A stretch of 64,000 nt of DNA from Chthonomonas calidirosea (GTDB taxonomy: Bacteria; Armatimonadota; Chthonomonadetes; Chthonomonadales; CAJBBX01). Positions 1-8,409 of the stretch are shown in pieces (the first letter of the stretch is position 1; every line of letters starts with the position of its first letter). The stretch spans positions 158,156-222,155 of the forward strand of contig DYKI01000001.1 of the NCBI GenBank assembly GCA_020722705.1, read 5' to 3'. The position numbers and the translations under genes were made by a program. The notes beneath the pieces were generated by a model. The model ran no database searches, was not told the origin of the DNA, and worked only from the letters and a program-made list of their open reading frames with translations.

Positions 1-408
1 GCGTTCTTTCTCGCACTCCGGGACGTAGCGGACGCCATCGTACTTTACGAAGCGCCCCAGAGGATCGCCGCATGCCTCCAAGAAGCGCTGGCCACACTGG
101 GCGACAGGGATGTGCTCATCGCCCGCGAGCTGACGAAGCGTTTCGAGACGATCTTCCGGGGATCTCTTTCTCGAGCCATCGCCGACCTTACACATGAGAA
201 ACCTCGCGGCGAGTATACGGTCGTCATCAAACCGCCAGAGGCTTCTCCTCCCACTTCCCCGGAAGAGGACCTGGTCAAAGCCAAGCTCGCCGAGGCCGCT
301 GAATCCGGGCTGCCGCCGCGCGAAGCCGCCCGCATGGTCGCGGAGGCAACCGGCCTCAGTGCACGCGATGCGTACCGACGGCTTGCGGAGATGAAGGGCA
401 ATGCCTAG
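1..408 (+). CDS. rsmI: 16S rRNA 2'-O-methyltransferase RsmI, C-terminal part
   Basis: The reading frame is already open at base 1, so only the C-terminal part (about 135 residues) of the gene is in the window. It carries the late conserved RsmI block with YEAPQR, then IARELTKRFE and GEYTVVI, followed by a C-terminal helical segment with the small HTH-like sequence seen in RsmI (GLSARDAYRRLAEMKG). RsmI uses S-adenosylmethionine to 2'-O-methylate the ribose of C1402 in 16S rRNA, tuning decoding in the ribosomal P site. The stop overlaps the start of the next gene by 8 nt, so the two are probably cotranscribed. The catalytic N-terminal portion lies outside the window. Confidence 0.9.
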   Translation, partial: AFFLALRDVADAIVLYEAPQRIAACLQEALATLGDRDVLIARELTKRFETIFRGSLSRAIADLTHEKPRGEYTVVIKPPEASPPTSPEEDLVKAKLAEAAESGLPPREAARMVAEATGLSARDAYRRLAEMKGNA

Positions 409-1132
409 CGTCGGTTCGCCCGCAACTGCACGACAACCTACGGTGCTGTCGGTCATCATCCCCGCCTACAACGAGCGAGCGACCATACTCCATGTCCTGG
501 ATCGTGTGACAGGCTCGCCCCAGCGTCCGCAGGTCGTAGTCGTTGACGATGGCTCAACCGACGGGACCGCCGACATCCTCCGCGAGCACGTTGGCACACG
601 CTGGGACAACGTGGTCCTGTGCTGCCATGAGCGGAATCGGGGCAAGGGAGCCGCGATACGGACCGCCTTGCCTCACTGCGATGGCCAGTACATCTTGATC
701 CAGGACGCGGACCTTGAGTACGATCCTGCTGAATACGAGCAGTTGCTGCAGCCGCTTCTCGACGGACGGGCTGACGTTGTCTACGGCTCGCGGTTCATCG
801 GAGGAGGCCCCCATCGCGTCCACTTGTTCTGGCATCGCGTCGGCAACGCCATCCTCACGACCCTGTCCAACATGCTCACGAATCTGAACCTCACCGATAT
901 GGAAGTATGCTATAAGGTGTTCCGGGCTGACGTTCTGAGGGCTGCAAGACTCCGCTGCGATCGCTTCGACTTCGAGCCCGAGGTGACAGCGCGCATCGCC
1001 CGCATGGGATGCCGCGTCTATGAAGTCCCGGTCTCCTACTCGGGTCGCGACTACTCTGAGGGTAAGAAGGTCCGGTGGACAGACGGTATCGTGGCTCTCT
1101 GGACAATCGTCAAGTGCCGCATCCTCCCATGA
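401..1132 (+). CDS. Family 2 glycosyltransferase, dolichol-phosphate-mannose-synthase type
   Basis: This is a 243-residue GT-A glycosyltransferase. It opens with SVIIPAYNE, has the nucleotide-binding DDGSTDGT motif near residues 49-56 and the metal-binding QDADLEYD motif near 101-108, and lacks the C-terminal membrane anchor of longer DPM1-like enzymes. Members transfer a hexose from a nucleotide sugar onto a polyprenyl phosphate at the cytoplasmic membrane face. The gene overlaps rsmI by 8 nt and is followed 20 nt later by galE, so it heads a surface-glycan/nucleotide-sugar cluster. The exact donor sugar cannot be read from sequence. The family assignment is firm; the acceptor lipid is inferred from family and context. 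Confidence 0.88.
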   Translation: MPSVGSPATARQPTVLSVIIPAYNERATILHVLDRVTGSPQRPQVVVVDDGSTDGTADILREHVGTRWDNVVLCCHERNRGKGAAIRTALPHCDGQYILIQDADLEYDPAEYEQLLQPLLDGRADVVYGSRFIGGGPHRVHLFWHRVGNAILTTLSNMLTNLNLTDMEVCYKVFRADVLRAARLRCDRFDFEPEVTARIARMGCRVYEVPVSYSGRDYSEGKKVRWTDGIVALWTIVKCRILP

Positions 1133-1152
1133 AAGGAAGCCGAGAGGCCCAT

Positions 1153-2124
1153 ATGATCCTTGTGACCGGCGGAGCCGGGTACATCGGAAGTCACTACGTC
1201 CTTTACGAGCGGCTGCGGGGCAACGAGGTGCTCGTCCTCGACGACCTGAGCCTCGGACACCGCGACGCCGTGCTTGACGCGCCGCTGGTCATTGCCGATC
1301 TGAGTGACGCTGCAGTCCTGGATGCCGTCTTCCGATCGTATCCCATAGACGCAGTAGTGCATTTTGCCGCACTTGCGTCCGTTCCTGAATCTGTGACGCA
1401 TCCGGATCGGTACTATCGCCACAACGTCGCGCACACGGTCACCTTGCTGGAGGCCATGCTGCGCCATGACGTGAGGTTCTTCGTGTTCTCGTCTTCATGT
1501 GCGACGTATGGCGACCCCGTATACACGCCGATGGACGAGGTGCATCCTCAGAATCCCATCAACCCGTATGGCGAATCGAAGAGGGTCTGTGAGCGCATGA
1601 TGGAGGCGTTCGACAGTGCCTACGGGTTACGATATGTATCCCTCCGCTATTTCAACGCCGCCGGGGCAGACCCGGACTCTCGCATCGGCGAAAGTCACTC
1701 ACCGGAAAGCCATCTCATACCGATCATCCTGCAGGCTGCCGCGGGCGTTCGTCCTTCGGTCTCCGTGTATGGGAGCGACTATCCCACCCCGGACGGCACG
1801 TGCATACGGGACTATATTCACGTTCTTGATCTCGCGCAGGCTCACGGGCTTGCTCTCGACCGTATTCGCAATGGAGGCGCCAGTGCCGTCTTCAACCTGG
1901 GATCGGGCACCGGCCACTCTGTGCGGGAAGTGATTGATGTTTGCCGCAAGGTCACGGGCAGGACAATCACGGTTCACGAAGCCGACAGGCGTCCGGGAGA
2001 TCCACCGGTTCTTGTCGCATCGGCAGCCAAGGCTCGCGACGAACTTGGATGGCGTCCCGCATACACCAACATCGAGGATATCGTCACATCGGCGTGGCGA
2101 TGGCAACAGAACCGGAGGTACTGA
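1153..2124 (+). CDS. galE: UDP-glucose 4-epimerase (GalE)
   Basis: This 323-residue extended short-chain dehydrogenase/reductase interconverts UDP-glucose and UDP-galactose using tightly bound NAD. It begins MILVTGGAGYIGSH, giving the GxxGxxG dinucleotide-binding loop at about residues 6-12, and has the YGESK catalytic YxxxK at Y139/K143 with the upstream SSSCATYG serine block. The ORF track runs further upstream, but ATG 1153 starts exactly at the conserved N-terminus, is preceded by a purine-rich GGAAGCCGAGAG stretch and avoids overlap with the glycosyltransferase. The family's length is about 320-340 residues, so the protein is complete. It sits in a same-strand run of sugar-nucleotide genes. 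Confidence 0.92.
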   Translation: MILVTGGAGYIGSHYVLYERLRGNEVLVLDDLSLGHRDAVLDAPLVIADLSDAAVLDAVFRSYPIDAVVHFAALASVPESVTHPDRYYRHNVAHTVTLLEAMLRHDVRFFVFSSSCATYGDPVYTPMDEVHPQNPINPYGESKRVCERMMEAFDSAYGLRYVSLRYFNAAGADPDSRIGESHSPESHLIPIILQAAAGVRPSVSVYGSDYPTPDGTCIRDYIHVLDLAQAHGLALDRIRNGGASAVFNLGSGTGHSVREVIDVCRKVTGRTITVHEADRRPGDPPVLVASAAKARDELGWRPAYTNIEDIVTSAWRWQQNRRY

Positions 2125-2127
2125 ATC

Positions 2128-2586
2128 ATGGAGCTGAGCAGCAACATCCCCGGAGTCATCATCAGGTCGCTGGCTATACACAGGGATGCCCGAGGGTGGC
2201 TTGCGGAGTTGGTGCGTGAAGACGATTTGCCGAGCGGCATCGTGCCAAGAATGGCATACCTGTCCGTAACACACGCGGGCGTCGGACGGGGCCCACACGA
2301 ACACGTGGAGCAAACGGATGTGTTCTGCTTCCTTTCCGGCACATTCGAGCTCCACCTCTGGGCGCGCCAAGCCGATCAGCGCGCGATCCATGAGGTCCAT
2401 ACCGTGGGGGAGAGTTGCCCGGTACTGGTGACGGTTCCGCCGGGCGTGGTCCACGGCTACAGAAACGTTGGAGACACCGACGCGTTCGTGGTCAACCTTC
2501 CCGACAGGCTCTACGCCGGTTGGGGGAAACGCGAGCCGGTTGACGAGATACGTCATGAGGATATCCAGTCGGAGTTTCGCTGGTGA
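2128..2586 (+). CDS. RmlC-like cupin, dTDP-4-dehydrorhamnose 3,5-epimerase family
   Basis: This is a short (152-residue) cupin of the RmlC superfamily. The N-terminal part (HRDARGWLAELVRED) and the histidine-containing GRGPHEHVEQTDVFCFLSG segment resemble RmlC-type sugar epimerases, but the protein is about 30 residues shorter than canonical RmlC. It may therefore be a variant epimerase/isomerase rather than true RmlC. It starts 3 nt after galE and its stop overlaps the GTG start of rmlB (GTGA), so the three genes are translationally linked. Between rmlB and rmlD homologues it most likely supplies the epimerisation step for dTDP-L-rhamnose or a related deoxysugar; this is inferred from context. 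Confidence 0.75.
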   Translation: MELSSNIPGVIIRSLAIHRDARGWLAELVREDDLPSGIVPRMAYLSVTHAGVGRGPHEHVEQTDVFCFLSGTFELHLWARQADQRAIHEVHTVGESCPVLVTVPPGVVHGYRNVGDTDAFVVNLPDRLYAGWGKREPVDEIRHEDIQSEFRW

Positions 2587-3617
2587 ATACGACAATCTTG
2601 ATCACCGGCGGCGCCGGGTTCATCGGGTCGAACTTTGTTAACTGGTGGGCCTCACAACACCCCGACAGCCGAATCGTCGTTCTGGATGCACTCACGTACG
2701 CCGGAAACCTTGCCAATCTCGCCGGAGTATGGCAGTCTCCGCGCTTTCGTTTCTATCCGGGTCGCATCGAGGACCCGACTGTGGTGGAGGGCATCTTTCG
2801 GTGTGAGAGAATCACCCACGTCGTCAACTTTGCTGCCGAGTCTCACAACGACCGAAGCTTACTCGACCCAACGGGCCTGATCGCTGCCAACGTTGCCGGC
2901 GTCAGCGTGCTCCTTCGCTCCGCTGCCGCACACGGTGTTGAGCGGTTCGTCCACGTTTCGACCGATGAGGTCTACGGCCACATTCGGGACGGGCTGTTCA
3001 GTGAGACGGATCCGCTCCAACCGCGCACGTTCTACTCGGCGGGGAAGGCGGGCGGCGAGATGCAGGTCCGCGCCCATTTCATCACGAGCGGTTTGCCCGT
3101 CATGGTGACGCGTGGCAGCAACACCTTCGGCCCCTACCAGTTTCCCGAGAAGATCATGCCGTTTTTCATCACCAGAGCTCTGGACCATCGCCCCCTACCC
3201 CTGTATGGCGATGGGTCACAGGTGCGCGACTGGCTGTATGTTGAGGATCACTGTGAGGGCATCGCGACCGTGCTGGAGCGCGGAGTGCCGGGGGAAGCCT
3301 ACAATCTCGGCGGCGGCAACGAACTCACGAACGCGTCACTGACCAAACGCATTCTCCGGCTGCTGGATCGGAGTGATGACCTCATCCGCAATATCCCTGA
3401 TCCGCGCGGCGCATCGCATGATGCACGCTATGCGCTTGACTGCAGAAAGGCTGCAGGCCTCGGATGGAGACCTCGCCAAGACTTCGACGCGGCTTTGGCA
3501 ACGACCGTGCGTTGGTACGTCGAACATCAGGACTGGTGGAGGCCTATCGTGGCATCCGAACCTTTCCAGGCGTATGTCCGCCGGTTCTATGGGCCCGCGC
3601 TCGGGTCGGAGTTGTGA
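2583..3617 (+). CDS. rfbB: dTDP-glucose 4,6-dehydratase (RmlB)
   Basis: This 344-residue extended SDR protein starts at a GTG overlapping the previous stop by 4 nt. It has the GGAGFIGSNFV nucleotide-binding loop, the HVSTDEVYG strand with the dehydratase Asp/Glu pair, and FYSAGKAGGE giving the catalytic YxxxK at Y151/K155. RmlB converts dTDP-glucose to dTDP-4-keto-6-deoxyglucose, the first committed step to dTDP-rhamnose. Many RmlB proteins have YSASK where this one has YSAGK. No rmlA (thymidylyltransferase) is in the window, so the activating enzyme must be encoded elsewhere. Confidence 0.92.
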   Translation: MNTTILITGGAGFIGSNFVNWWASQHPDSRIVVLDALTYAGNLANLAGVWQSPRFRFYPGRIEDPTVVEGIFRCERITHVVNFAAESHNDRSLLDPTGLIAANVAGVSVLLRSAAAHGVERFVHVSTDEVYGHIRDGLFSETDPLQPRTFYSAGKAGGEMQVRAHFITSGLPVMVTRGSNTFGPYQFPEKIMPFFITRALDHRPLPLYGDGSQVRDWLYVEDHCEGIATVLERGVPGEAYNLGGGNELTNASLTKRILRLLDRSDDLIRNIPDPRGASHDARYALDCRKAAGLGWRPRQDFDAALATTVRWYVEHQDWWRPIVASEPFQAYVRRFYGPALGSEL

Positions 3618-3620
3618 CGC

Positions 3621-4124
3621 ATGGTTTCCTCCGCAGCCGACAAGTTTATCACGCGCAGCCGTCTCGCCGAAGTGTGCGCGCGGGAGCGGGAATCCGGCCG
3701 CACCATCGTGTTTACCAACGGGTGCTTCGATCTGCTTCATATCGGCCACGTGCGATACCTTGCTGAGGCTCGGTCCTATGGCGACCTCCTGGTGGTCGGG
3801 CTGAACAGCGACGAATCCGTGCGCCGGCTCAAGGGCCCGCAACGCCCCCTCATTCCTGAAACCGAGCGGGCCGAGATGCTGGCCCATCTGGCCGCCGTGG
3901 ACTATGTGTCTCTCTTCTCTGAGACGACCGCCGATGAGCTCATTCGCGTCGTGCGGCCACACGTGTACGTGAAGGGTGGCGATGTAGACCCGGAGCGGGT
4001 GCCGGAGCTGCCTACCGTAAAGGCATGCGGCGGTCGTATCGTCGTCGCACAGTATGTGGCCGAGCACTCCACCTCAGACATCATCGGGCGCGTGCTCGGC
4101 GTCTATCAGGCACGTACCGAATAG
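3621..4124 (+). CDS. rfaE2: HldE/RfaE2-type ADP-heptose synthase nucleotidyltransferase
   Basis: This is a 167-residue cytidylyltransferase-fold protein corresponding to the stand-alone C-terminal domain of HldE. It shows IVFTNGCFDLLHIGHVRYL with the HIGH motif at residues 40-43, then LNSDESVRRLKGPQRP and VYVKGGDV, all typical of RfaE2. RfaE2 adenylylates D-glycero-beta-D-manno-heptose 1-phosphate. The kinase half (HldE domain 1) is not adjacent. Next to a UbiA/DPPR-like gene, a different sugar phosphate could be the substrate, so the family call is stronger than the exact reaction. ATG 3621 lies 3 nt after rmlB, consistent with an operon. Confidence 0.85.
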   Translation: MVSSAADKFITRSRLAEVCARERESGRTIVFTNGCFDLLHIGHVRYLAEARSYGDLLVVGLNSDESVRRLKGPQRPLIPETERAEMLAHLAAVDYVSLFSETTADELIRVVRPHVYVKGGDVDPERVPELPTVKACGGRIVVAQYVAEHSTSDIIGRVLGVYQARTE

Positions 4125-4130
4125 CATAAG

Positions 4131-4994
4131 ATGCGGACGGCAACAGCGCTTTTCCGGGGCATGCGCCCACGCCAGTGGACCAAGAACCTCTTTCTGTTCG
4201 CCGGACTGGTCTTTACAGACCACTGGGATATGATGCCCGTCGCCCTCGGCGCATTCGCCATCTTCTGCTGCCTGTCCTCGGGAATGTACTTGCTCAATGA
4301 TGTACGCGACCGCGACCGCGACCGCCTCCACCCGGCCAAGCGCCTGCGGCCCGTCGCATCAGGGGAGCTCTCCGTCGGGCTTGCCACAGCGGCAGGCATC
4401 GTGCTGCTTGGCGGCGGTTGTGCTGCTGCATGGACAGTAAACCAGCCGTTTGCCGCCATCGCCCTCGTGTTTGTGGCGCTTCAGTTTGCGTATACCTACG
4501 CCTTGAAGCAGATGGTGCTGCTCGATGTGTTTGCAATCGCTCTGGCGTTCGTGCTCAGGGCAGTCGCCGGTTCCGCTGCCGTCGCAGTCCCCAACTCCGT
4601 CTGGCTCCTTGTGTGCACTCTTCAAGTCGCCCTGTTCATGGGGTTCGGCAAGCGTCGGCACGAAATCGTTGAACTTACTGAGCAGGCGGGCAACCACAGG
4701 ACGACATTGGATCATTACAGCGTGCCGTTTCTGGACCAGATGATCTCCATCGTCCTCGGAGCGCTGGTAGTCTCTTACGCGGTCTACGCCGCAGCATCAC
4801 CTACGGCTGCGGCACATCCCGGTCTGGTCTATAGCCTGCCGTTTGTCATGTATGGCATCTTCCGATACCTGTATCTAATCCACATGCGCCACATGGGCGG
4901 CAGTCCGGAGACCATTGTCCTGCAGGACCGTCCTCTGCAGATCACGATCGCACTGTGGCTTGCGTTCGTTATTGGAGCATTTCGGTTCCGCTAG
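4131..4994 (+). CDS. UbiA-family prenyltransferase, decaprenyl-phosphate phosphoribosyltransferase type
   Basis: This 287-residue polytopic membrane protein of the UbiA superfamily starts with RPRQWTKNLFLFAG. It carries the aspartate-rich motif NDVRDRDRDRLHPAKR (about residues 56-71), the substrate-Mg-binding sequence. RPRQW..K and HP.KR.RP.A.G match the subgroup of mycobacterial Rv3806c (DPPR synthase), which moves 5-phosphoribose from PRPP to a polyprenyl phosphate. Several hydrophobic helices follow, as expected. The downstream oxidoreductase pair that makes decaprenyl-phosphoryl-arabinose is not visible here. The gene lies between HldE-like and rmlD genes with tiny gaps, so it is probably part of the glycan operon. 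Confidence 0.85.
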   Translation: MRTATALFRGMRPRQWTKNLFLFAGLVFTDHWDMMPVALGAFAIFCCLSSGMYLLNDVRDRDRDRLHPAKRLRPVASGELSVGLATAAGIVLLGGGCAAAWTVNQPFAAIALVFVALQFAYTYALKQMVLLDVFAIALAFVLRAVAGSAAVAVPNSVWLLVCTLQVALFMGFGKRRHEIVELTEQAGNHRTTLDHYSVPFLDQMISIVLGALVVSYAVYAAASPTAAAHPGLVYSLPFVMYGIFRYLYLIHMRHMGGSPETIVLQDRPLQITIALWLAFVIGAFRFR

Positions 4995-5007
4995 AAGGAG
5001 AGATAGG

Positions 5008-5892
5008 TTGCGTGTGCTTGTGACTGGCGCCAATGGGATGTTGGGCCGAGACCTCTGCACTCATTGCGTTCCTGACAGTATTGAGATCATCCCAACGGAT
5101 ATAACGGGAGACGTAACTCGCCTTGACATCACCAACCCAGGCAACGTCCGTTCTGTGATCGGCGACGCCAGGCCGGACGTTGTCATCCATTGCGCCGCCT
5201 ACACGCAGGTGGATCAGGCGGAGACCGACCCGATCACAGCATATCGGATCAACGCCCTTGGTGCGGAGATCGTTGCGCAAGAGACGGCCAGGGCGGGAGG
5301 AGCCATGTGCTGCATCAGTACGGACTTCGTTTTCGACGGCACGGCTGCCCGACCCTATCACGAGTACGACATGCCCAACCCCCTTGGCGTCTATGCTGCA
5401 TCAAAACTCGCCGGCGAGCTGGCCGTGGCGCGCCATTGCCCGCGACACTGGATCGTGCGGACGGCATGGCTGTATGGCATCCATGGCCGATGCTTCCCTG
5501 CAGCTATCCTGCGGGCCGCGCGCAGTGGGAAGCCGCTTCGCGTCGTTGCCGATCAGTGCGGGAGCCCAACATACACGCGTGACTTGGCCCAGGCGCTCTG
5601 GTCCGTGATCGCCACGCCGACCTACGGGACATACCACGCAGTGAACGCAGGTCAAGCGACGTGGTACGAGTTCGCGTGCTCCGTGCTCCGCGAAGGCGGT
5701 ATGCCCGATGCTGAGATCACACCCATCCCGGGATCGGACTGGCCGTCGCCGGCAAAGCGGCCCGGCTTCTCGGTTTTGACCTCGGTGCGCCCGGAGCTCT
5801 CGGGCCGACATCCCATGCGACACTGGCAGGCAGCGCTGTCGGACTACATCAAGGCACTCGGCGATGCGGAGGCCGGTCTTGACGCTGCATAA
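5008..5892 (+). CDS. rfbD: dTDP-4-dehydrorhamnose reductase (RmlD)
   Basis: RmlD reduces dTDP-4-keto-L-rhamnose to dTDP-L-rhamnose with NAD(P)H. The protein starts RVLVTGANGMLGRDL, contains YTQVDQAETDP, STDFVFDG and YAASKLAGE (catalytic Y129/K133), and ends with the substrate-domain PGSDWPSPAKRPGFSVL block, all diagnostic of RmlD. The ORF track begins at 4915 inside the preceding gene; TTG 5008 is the better start because it coincides with the conserved N-terminus and sits 7 nt after AAGGAG at 4995-5000. The length is 294 residues, normal for the family. With rmlB and the cupin it gives most of the dTDP-rhamnose pathway. Confidence 0.92.
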   Translation: MRVLVTGANGMLGRDLCTHCVPDSIEIIPTDITGDVTRLDITNPGNVRSVIGDARPDVVIHCAAYTQVDQAETDPITAYRINALGAEIVAQETARAGGAMCCISTDFVFDGTAARPYHEYDMPNPLGVYAASKLAGELAVARHCPRHWIVRTAWLYGIHGRCFPAAILRAARSGKPLRVVADQCGSPTYTRDLAQALWSVIATPTYGTYHAVNAGQATWYEFACSVLREGGMPDAEITPIPGSDWPSPAKRPGFSVLTSVRPELSGRHPMRHWQAALSDYIKALGDAEAGLDAA

Positions 5893-7636
5893 CAGAGTGA
5901 GGGCATTCACCGCGAGCCTTGCCGCGTTCGTGATGCTTGCACTAACTGTATCGCCGGCATGTGGAGCTCAGACAGACCGAGCCCCGTCCTTCGCGCGTGC
6001 TCTTATGTACTATGCGCGGCTTCAGCCCCGCATTCTGTGGGTGGACGCGACTGCGAACCTGCCCAGAATCACAGACCGGAGCGGCGTCGCTCGGATGGTT
6101 GCCCACGCACGAGCGGCGAACATCAACATGATCGTGGTTGATGTCAAGCCGATCAGCGGTCAGGTCCTCTACGCGAGCAGGATCGCCGACCGCATGACCG
6201 TCTGGCGAGGCAAACCGGTTCCGGACTTCGATGTGCTTCAGGCGTTCGTCGAAGAGGGTCATCGGGCCGGCATCGAGGTTGCCGCAGCGCTCAACGTCCT
6301 TACCGAAGGCCACAAGATGTTCGGCGTCGGCCTCGCCTACCAGAAGCGCGACTGGCAGTCCGTTGTGCTGACCGTCCAGCGGTCGCTCCGCGCTCCCGAC
6401 GGCGCTAGGCTGCGCGTTCGCGGCCAGGATGACCCTGAGGAGGCAGGCACGACGCTGGTGCAGGGCAGCGATACGGTCCTTGATGGCTCCTCTGCCCCGG
6501 GCGTCGAGCTTGCCGTCGTGCTTGAACACACGGGGCGCGTCGCAGGGATAGTGGATTCGGCCTTGCTGGGCGATATGCCGCTGACCGCGCCTGAGGAGGG
6601 ACGGCTTCTTGTCCTGCACGACGAAGGTCGTCAATGGGCCACCAACCACGTCCGGGCTGGCGACACCTGCCGATTCGAGGCGGTGAGTCGCTTGGTGCCG
6701 ATCGTCGAGGCGCCCGGTGAACGAGTTGCAGCTTTCATCAACCCGTTGCACGCCGATGCAAGGGCGCATCAGCTCGACATGATCAAGGAGATCGTCGAGC
6801 GCTACGATGTGGATGGCATTGTCCTCGACCGCATGCGCTATGCTTCGATCTACGCGGACTTTGGGCCCATCATGCGCAATGCGTTCGAACGCTGGCTGGG
6901 GAAGTTCATCGAGCGGTGGCCAGACGACGTACTGAGCGTCAGTGACATACCCGGCGAGCCTGTGCGGCGAGGCCGCTACTTCAAGCAGTGGCTGGAGTTT
7001 CGCGCGCGCGTCATCCGAGATCTCGCGCGCGATATCCGTGAGACTGTCCGCCGGATCAAGCCGGACGTCTATGTTGGCGCATATGTGGGCTCGTGGTTCT
7101 CGCAATACTACGGTGTGGGCGTCAACTGGGCCAGTGAACGCTACCCGGTCTCGCTTTCGTGGGCGACGCCCGAGTACAACGAGGCCGGATACGCTGAACA
7201 CCTCGACTGGTTGACGACCGGTTGTTACTACGGTATACCTACCCGAGACGAGGCGAGGTCCCAGGGCAAGCGTGAGGGCGCTACCGTTGAGACCGCGGCC
7301 GTGCTGTCAACACGCGCTGGAGCGAATGCACTGCCGGTTGCCGCAGGGCTGTACGCGCTCAACTATGAAGGCAGACCGTCGGGCTTCACCGCAGCCATGG
7401 ACATCGCCATTCGACGGTCCTCAGGAGTGATGTTGTTTGACGCCTCCCACATCTACGACTATGGCTGGTGGAGCATTGTCGCGCAGGCGATGCCGGACCC
7501 GGTGTTTCCTCCTCAGGCCTGCTCGGGACTTCTGGCCCAGATCCGTTCGGCCCATGACGCTGTGTCTGTCATTGGCGAGCCTGATCCTATCGCCGCTCGT
7601 ATGCCCATCGTCCCCTACCAGCCAGGCGGAGGATAG
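5864..7636 (+). CDS. Secreted family-10-like glycosylhydrolase (GHL10/DUF187-type TIM barrel)
   Basis: This 590-residue protein has an N-terminal signal peptide (basic residues, then LAAFVMLALTVSPACGA). The following domain looks like the GHL10 TIM barrel: ILWVDA near the start, INMIVVDVKPISGQVLYAS, then VDGIVLDRMRYA and VYVGAYVGSWFSQYYGVGVNWAS. Proteins of this type are predicted glycoside hydrolases acting outside the cytoplasm; the substrate is unknown. The start overlaps rmlD by 29 nt; TTG 5879 or GTG 5897 would also keep most of the signal peptide. It is followed by an overlapping small secreted protein, suggesting cotranscription. Confidence 0.8.
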   Translation: MRRPVLTLHNRVRAFTASLAAFVMLALTVSPACGAQTDRAPSFARALMYYARLQPRILWVDATANLPRITDRSGVARMVAHARAANINMIVVDVKPISGQVLYASRIADRMTVWRGKPVPDFDVLQAFVEEGHRAGIEVAAALNVLTEGHKMFGVGLAYQKRDWQSVVLTVQRSLRAPDGARLRVRGQDDPEEAGTTLVQGSDTVLDGSSAPGVELAVVLEHTGRVAGIVDSALLGDMPLTAPEEGRLLVLHDEGRQWATNHVRAGDTCRFEAVSRLVPIVEAPGERVAAFINPLHADARAHQLDMIKEIVERYDVDGIVLDRMRYASIYADFGPIMRNAFERWLGKFIERWPDDVLSVSDIPGEPVRRGRYFKQWLEFRARVIRDLARDIRETVRRIKPDVYVGAYVGSWFSQYYGVGVNWASERYPVSLSWATPEYNEAGYAEHLDWLTTGCYYGIPTRDEARSQGKREGATVETAAVLSTRAGANALPVAAGLYALNYEGRPSGFTAAMDIAIRRSSGVMLFDASHIYDYGWWSIVAQAMPDPVFPPQACSGLLAQIRSAHDAVSVIGEPDPIAARMPIVPYQPGGG

Positions 7637-8405
7637 TCGAAGCCGATCCGTCGCCGCAGATGCCCGACGCGACTTCTACATACGGATATCGAACACGGAG
7701 CTCGGAGCCGTCGAGATCGCCCCTACCCCTACAGGCCCGTGGATGCTCGTTGCTCGCGTCGCGGCTCCCGCAACCTCTGACGCACCGAATGGGGAGGCGC
7801 AAGGCCCTGGTCTGGTTCGTTCCACCGTGAACGGCGCCTTGCTGGGCGTAGCCAACGGACGGGCGATCAAGCTCTTGCCCGCCAAAGCCGGTCTCCGCGC
7901 GAAGGATGCGATCCAGCTCGCGCCGCCTGGCGCATGGGCCGCGCTCGGTCGCGCGCTCAGCGGACGCCGGGCGGCTCTCGCCCTGCTCATCGCAGGACAT
8001 CGAACTCCTCTCCATAGCGGCTATGTTCCGTCCGATGGAGACCGCCTGCTCATCCACGCGACCTCAGACGGAACACCAGATCAGGCGTCCGACCCGGACA
8101 TGCCCGGTTTGGCCGCCTCCTACGACAGCTATGTGCGTGACGCGATGAAGGCCGAAGGGCGCCGACCCACAACCGCCAAGCTCACGCTTGAGGCGCGGCT
8201 GCCTGCCTCCGTTCGGTCGGCCGCAGTGACGTTCCTGCTTGATGGCGTGCCCATGGCGCTGCTGAATCGGCCGCCCTATCGCGTCGTCTGGGACACACGC
8301 GACTGGCAAAACGGGGAGCACCTCATCGAAGTCAGGGCGCTTGACGAACGCGGACTGCTGGTGACGCGCACCAAACGGCTCGTGTATGTCGCCAACCCGA
8401 GTTAG
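7554..8405 (+). CDS. Secreted protein with C-terminal Ig-like domain, function unknown
   Basis: From ATG 7554 the protein (283 residues) opens with a hydrophobic leader (MTLCLSLASLILSPLVC...SQA) that looks like a Sec signal peptide. The C-terminal 80 or so residues (VTFLLDGVPMALLNRPPYRVVWDTRDWQNGEHLIEVRALDERG) match the pattern of bacterial Ig-like domains found attached to surface hydrolases. The middle is unassigned. The ORF track begins at 7437, but that extension is only the shadow of the preceding glycosidase-like gene. The overlap with that gene is 83 nt, so the two may be translationally coupled and act together at the cell surface; that is inference. Confidence 0.65.
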   Translation: MTLCLSLASLILSPLVCPSSPTSQAEDSRSRSVAADARRDFYIRISNTELGAVEIAPTPTGPWMLVARVAAPATSDAPNGEAQGPGLVRSTVNGALLGVANGRAIKLLPAKAGLRAKDAIQLAPPGAWAALGRALSGRRAALALLIAGHRTPLHSGYVPSDGDRLLIHATSDGTPDQASDPDMPGLAASYDSYVRDAMKAEGRRPTTAKLTLEARLPASVRSAAVTFLLDGVPMALLNRPPYRVVWDTRDWQNGEHLIEVRALDERGLLVTRTKRLVYVANPS

Positions 8406-8409
8406 CGCC

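Noticed and set aside
1699-2595. 298-residue minus-strand ORF opposite galE and the cupin
   Set aside because: It is a shadow of two well-supported plus-strand genes and shows no recognisable motif.
5942-7201. 419-residue minus-strand ORF
   Set aside because: It is antisense to the GHL10-type gene, with typical high-GC shadow composition and no family signature.
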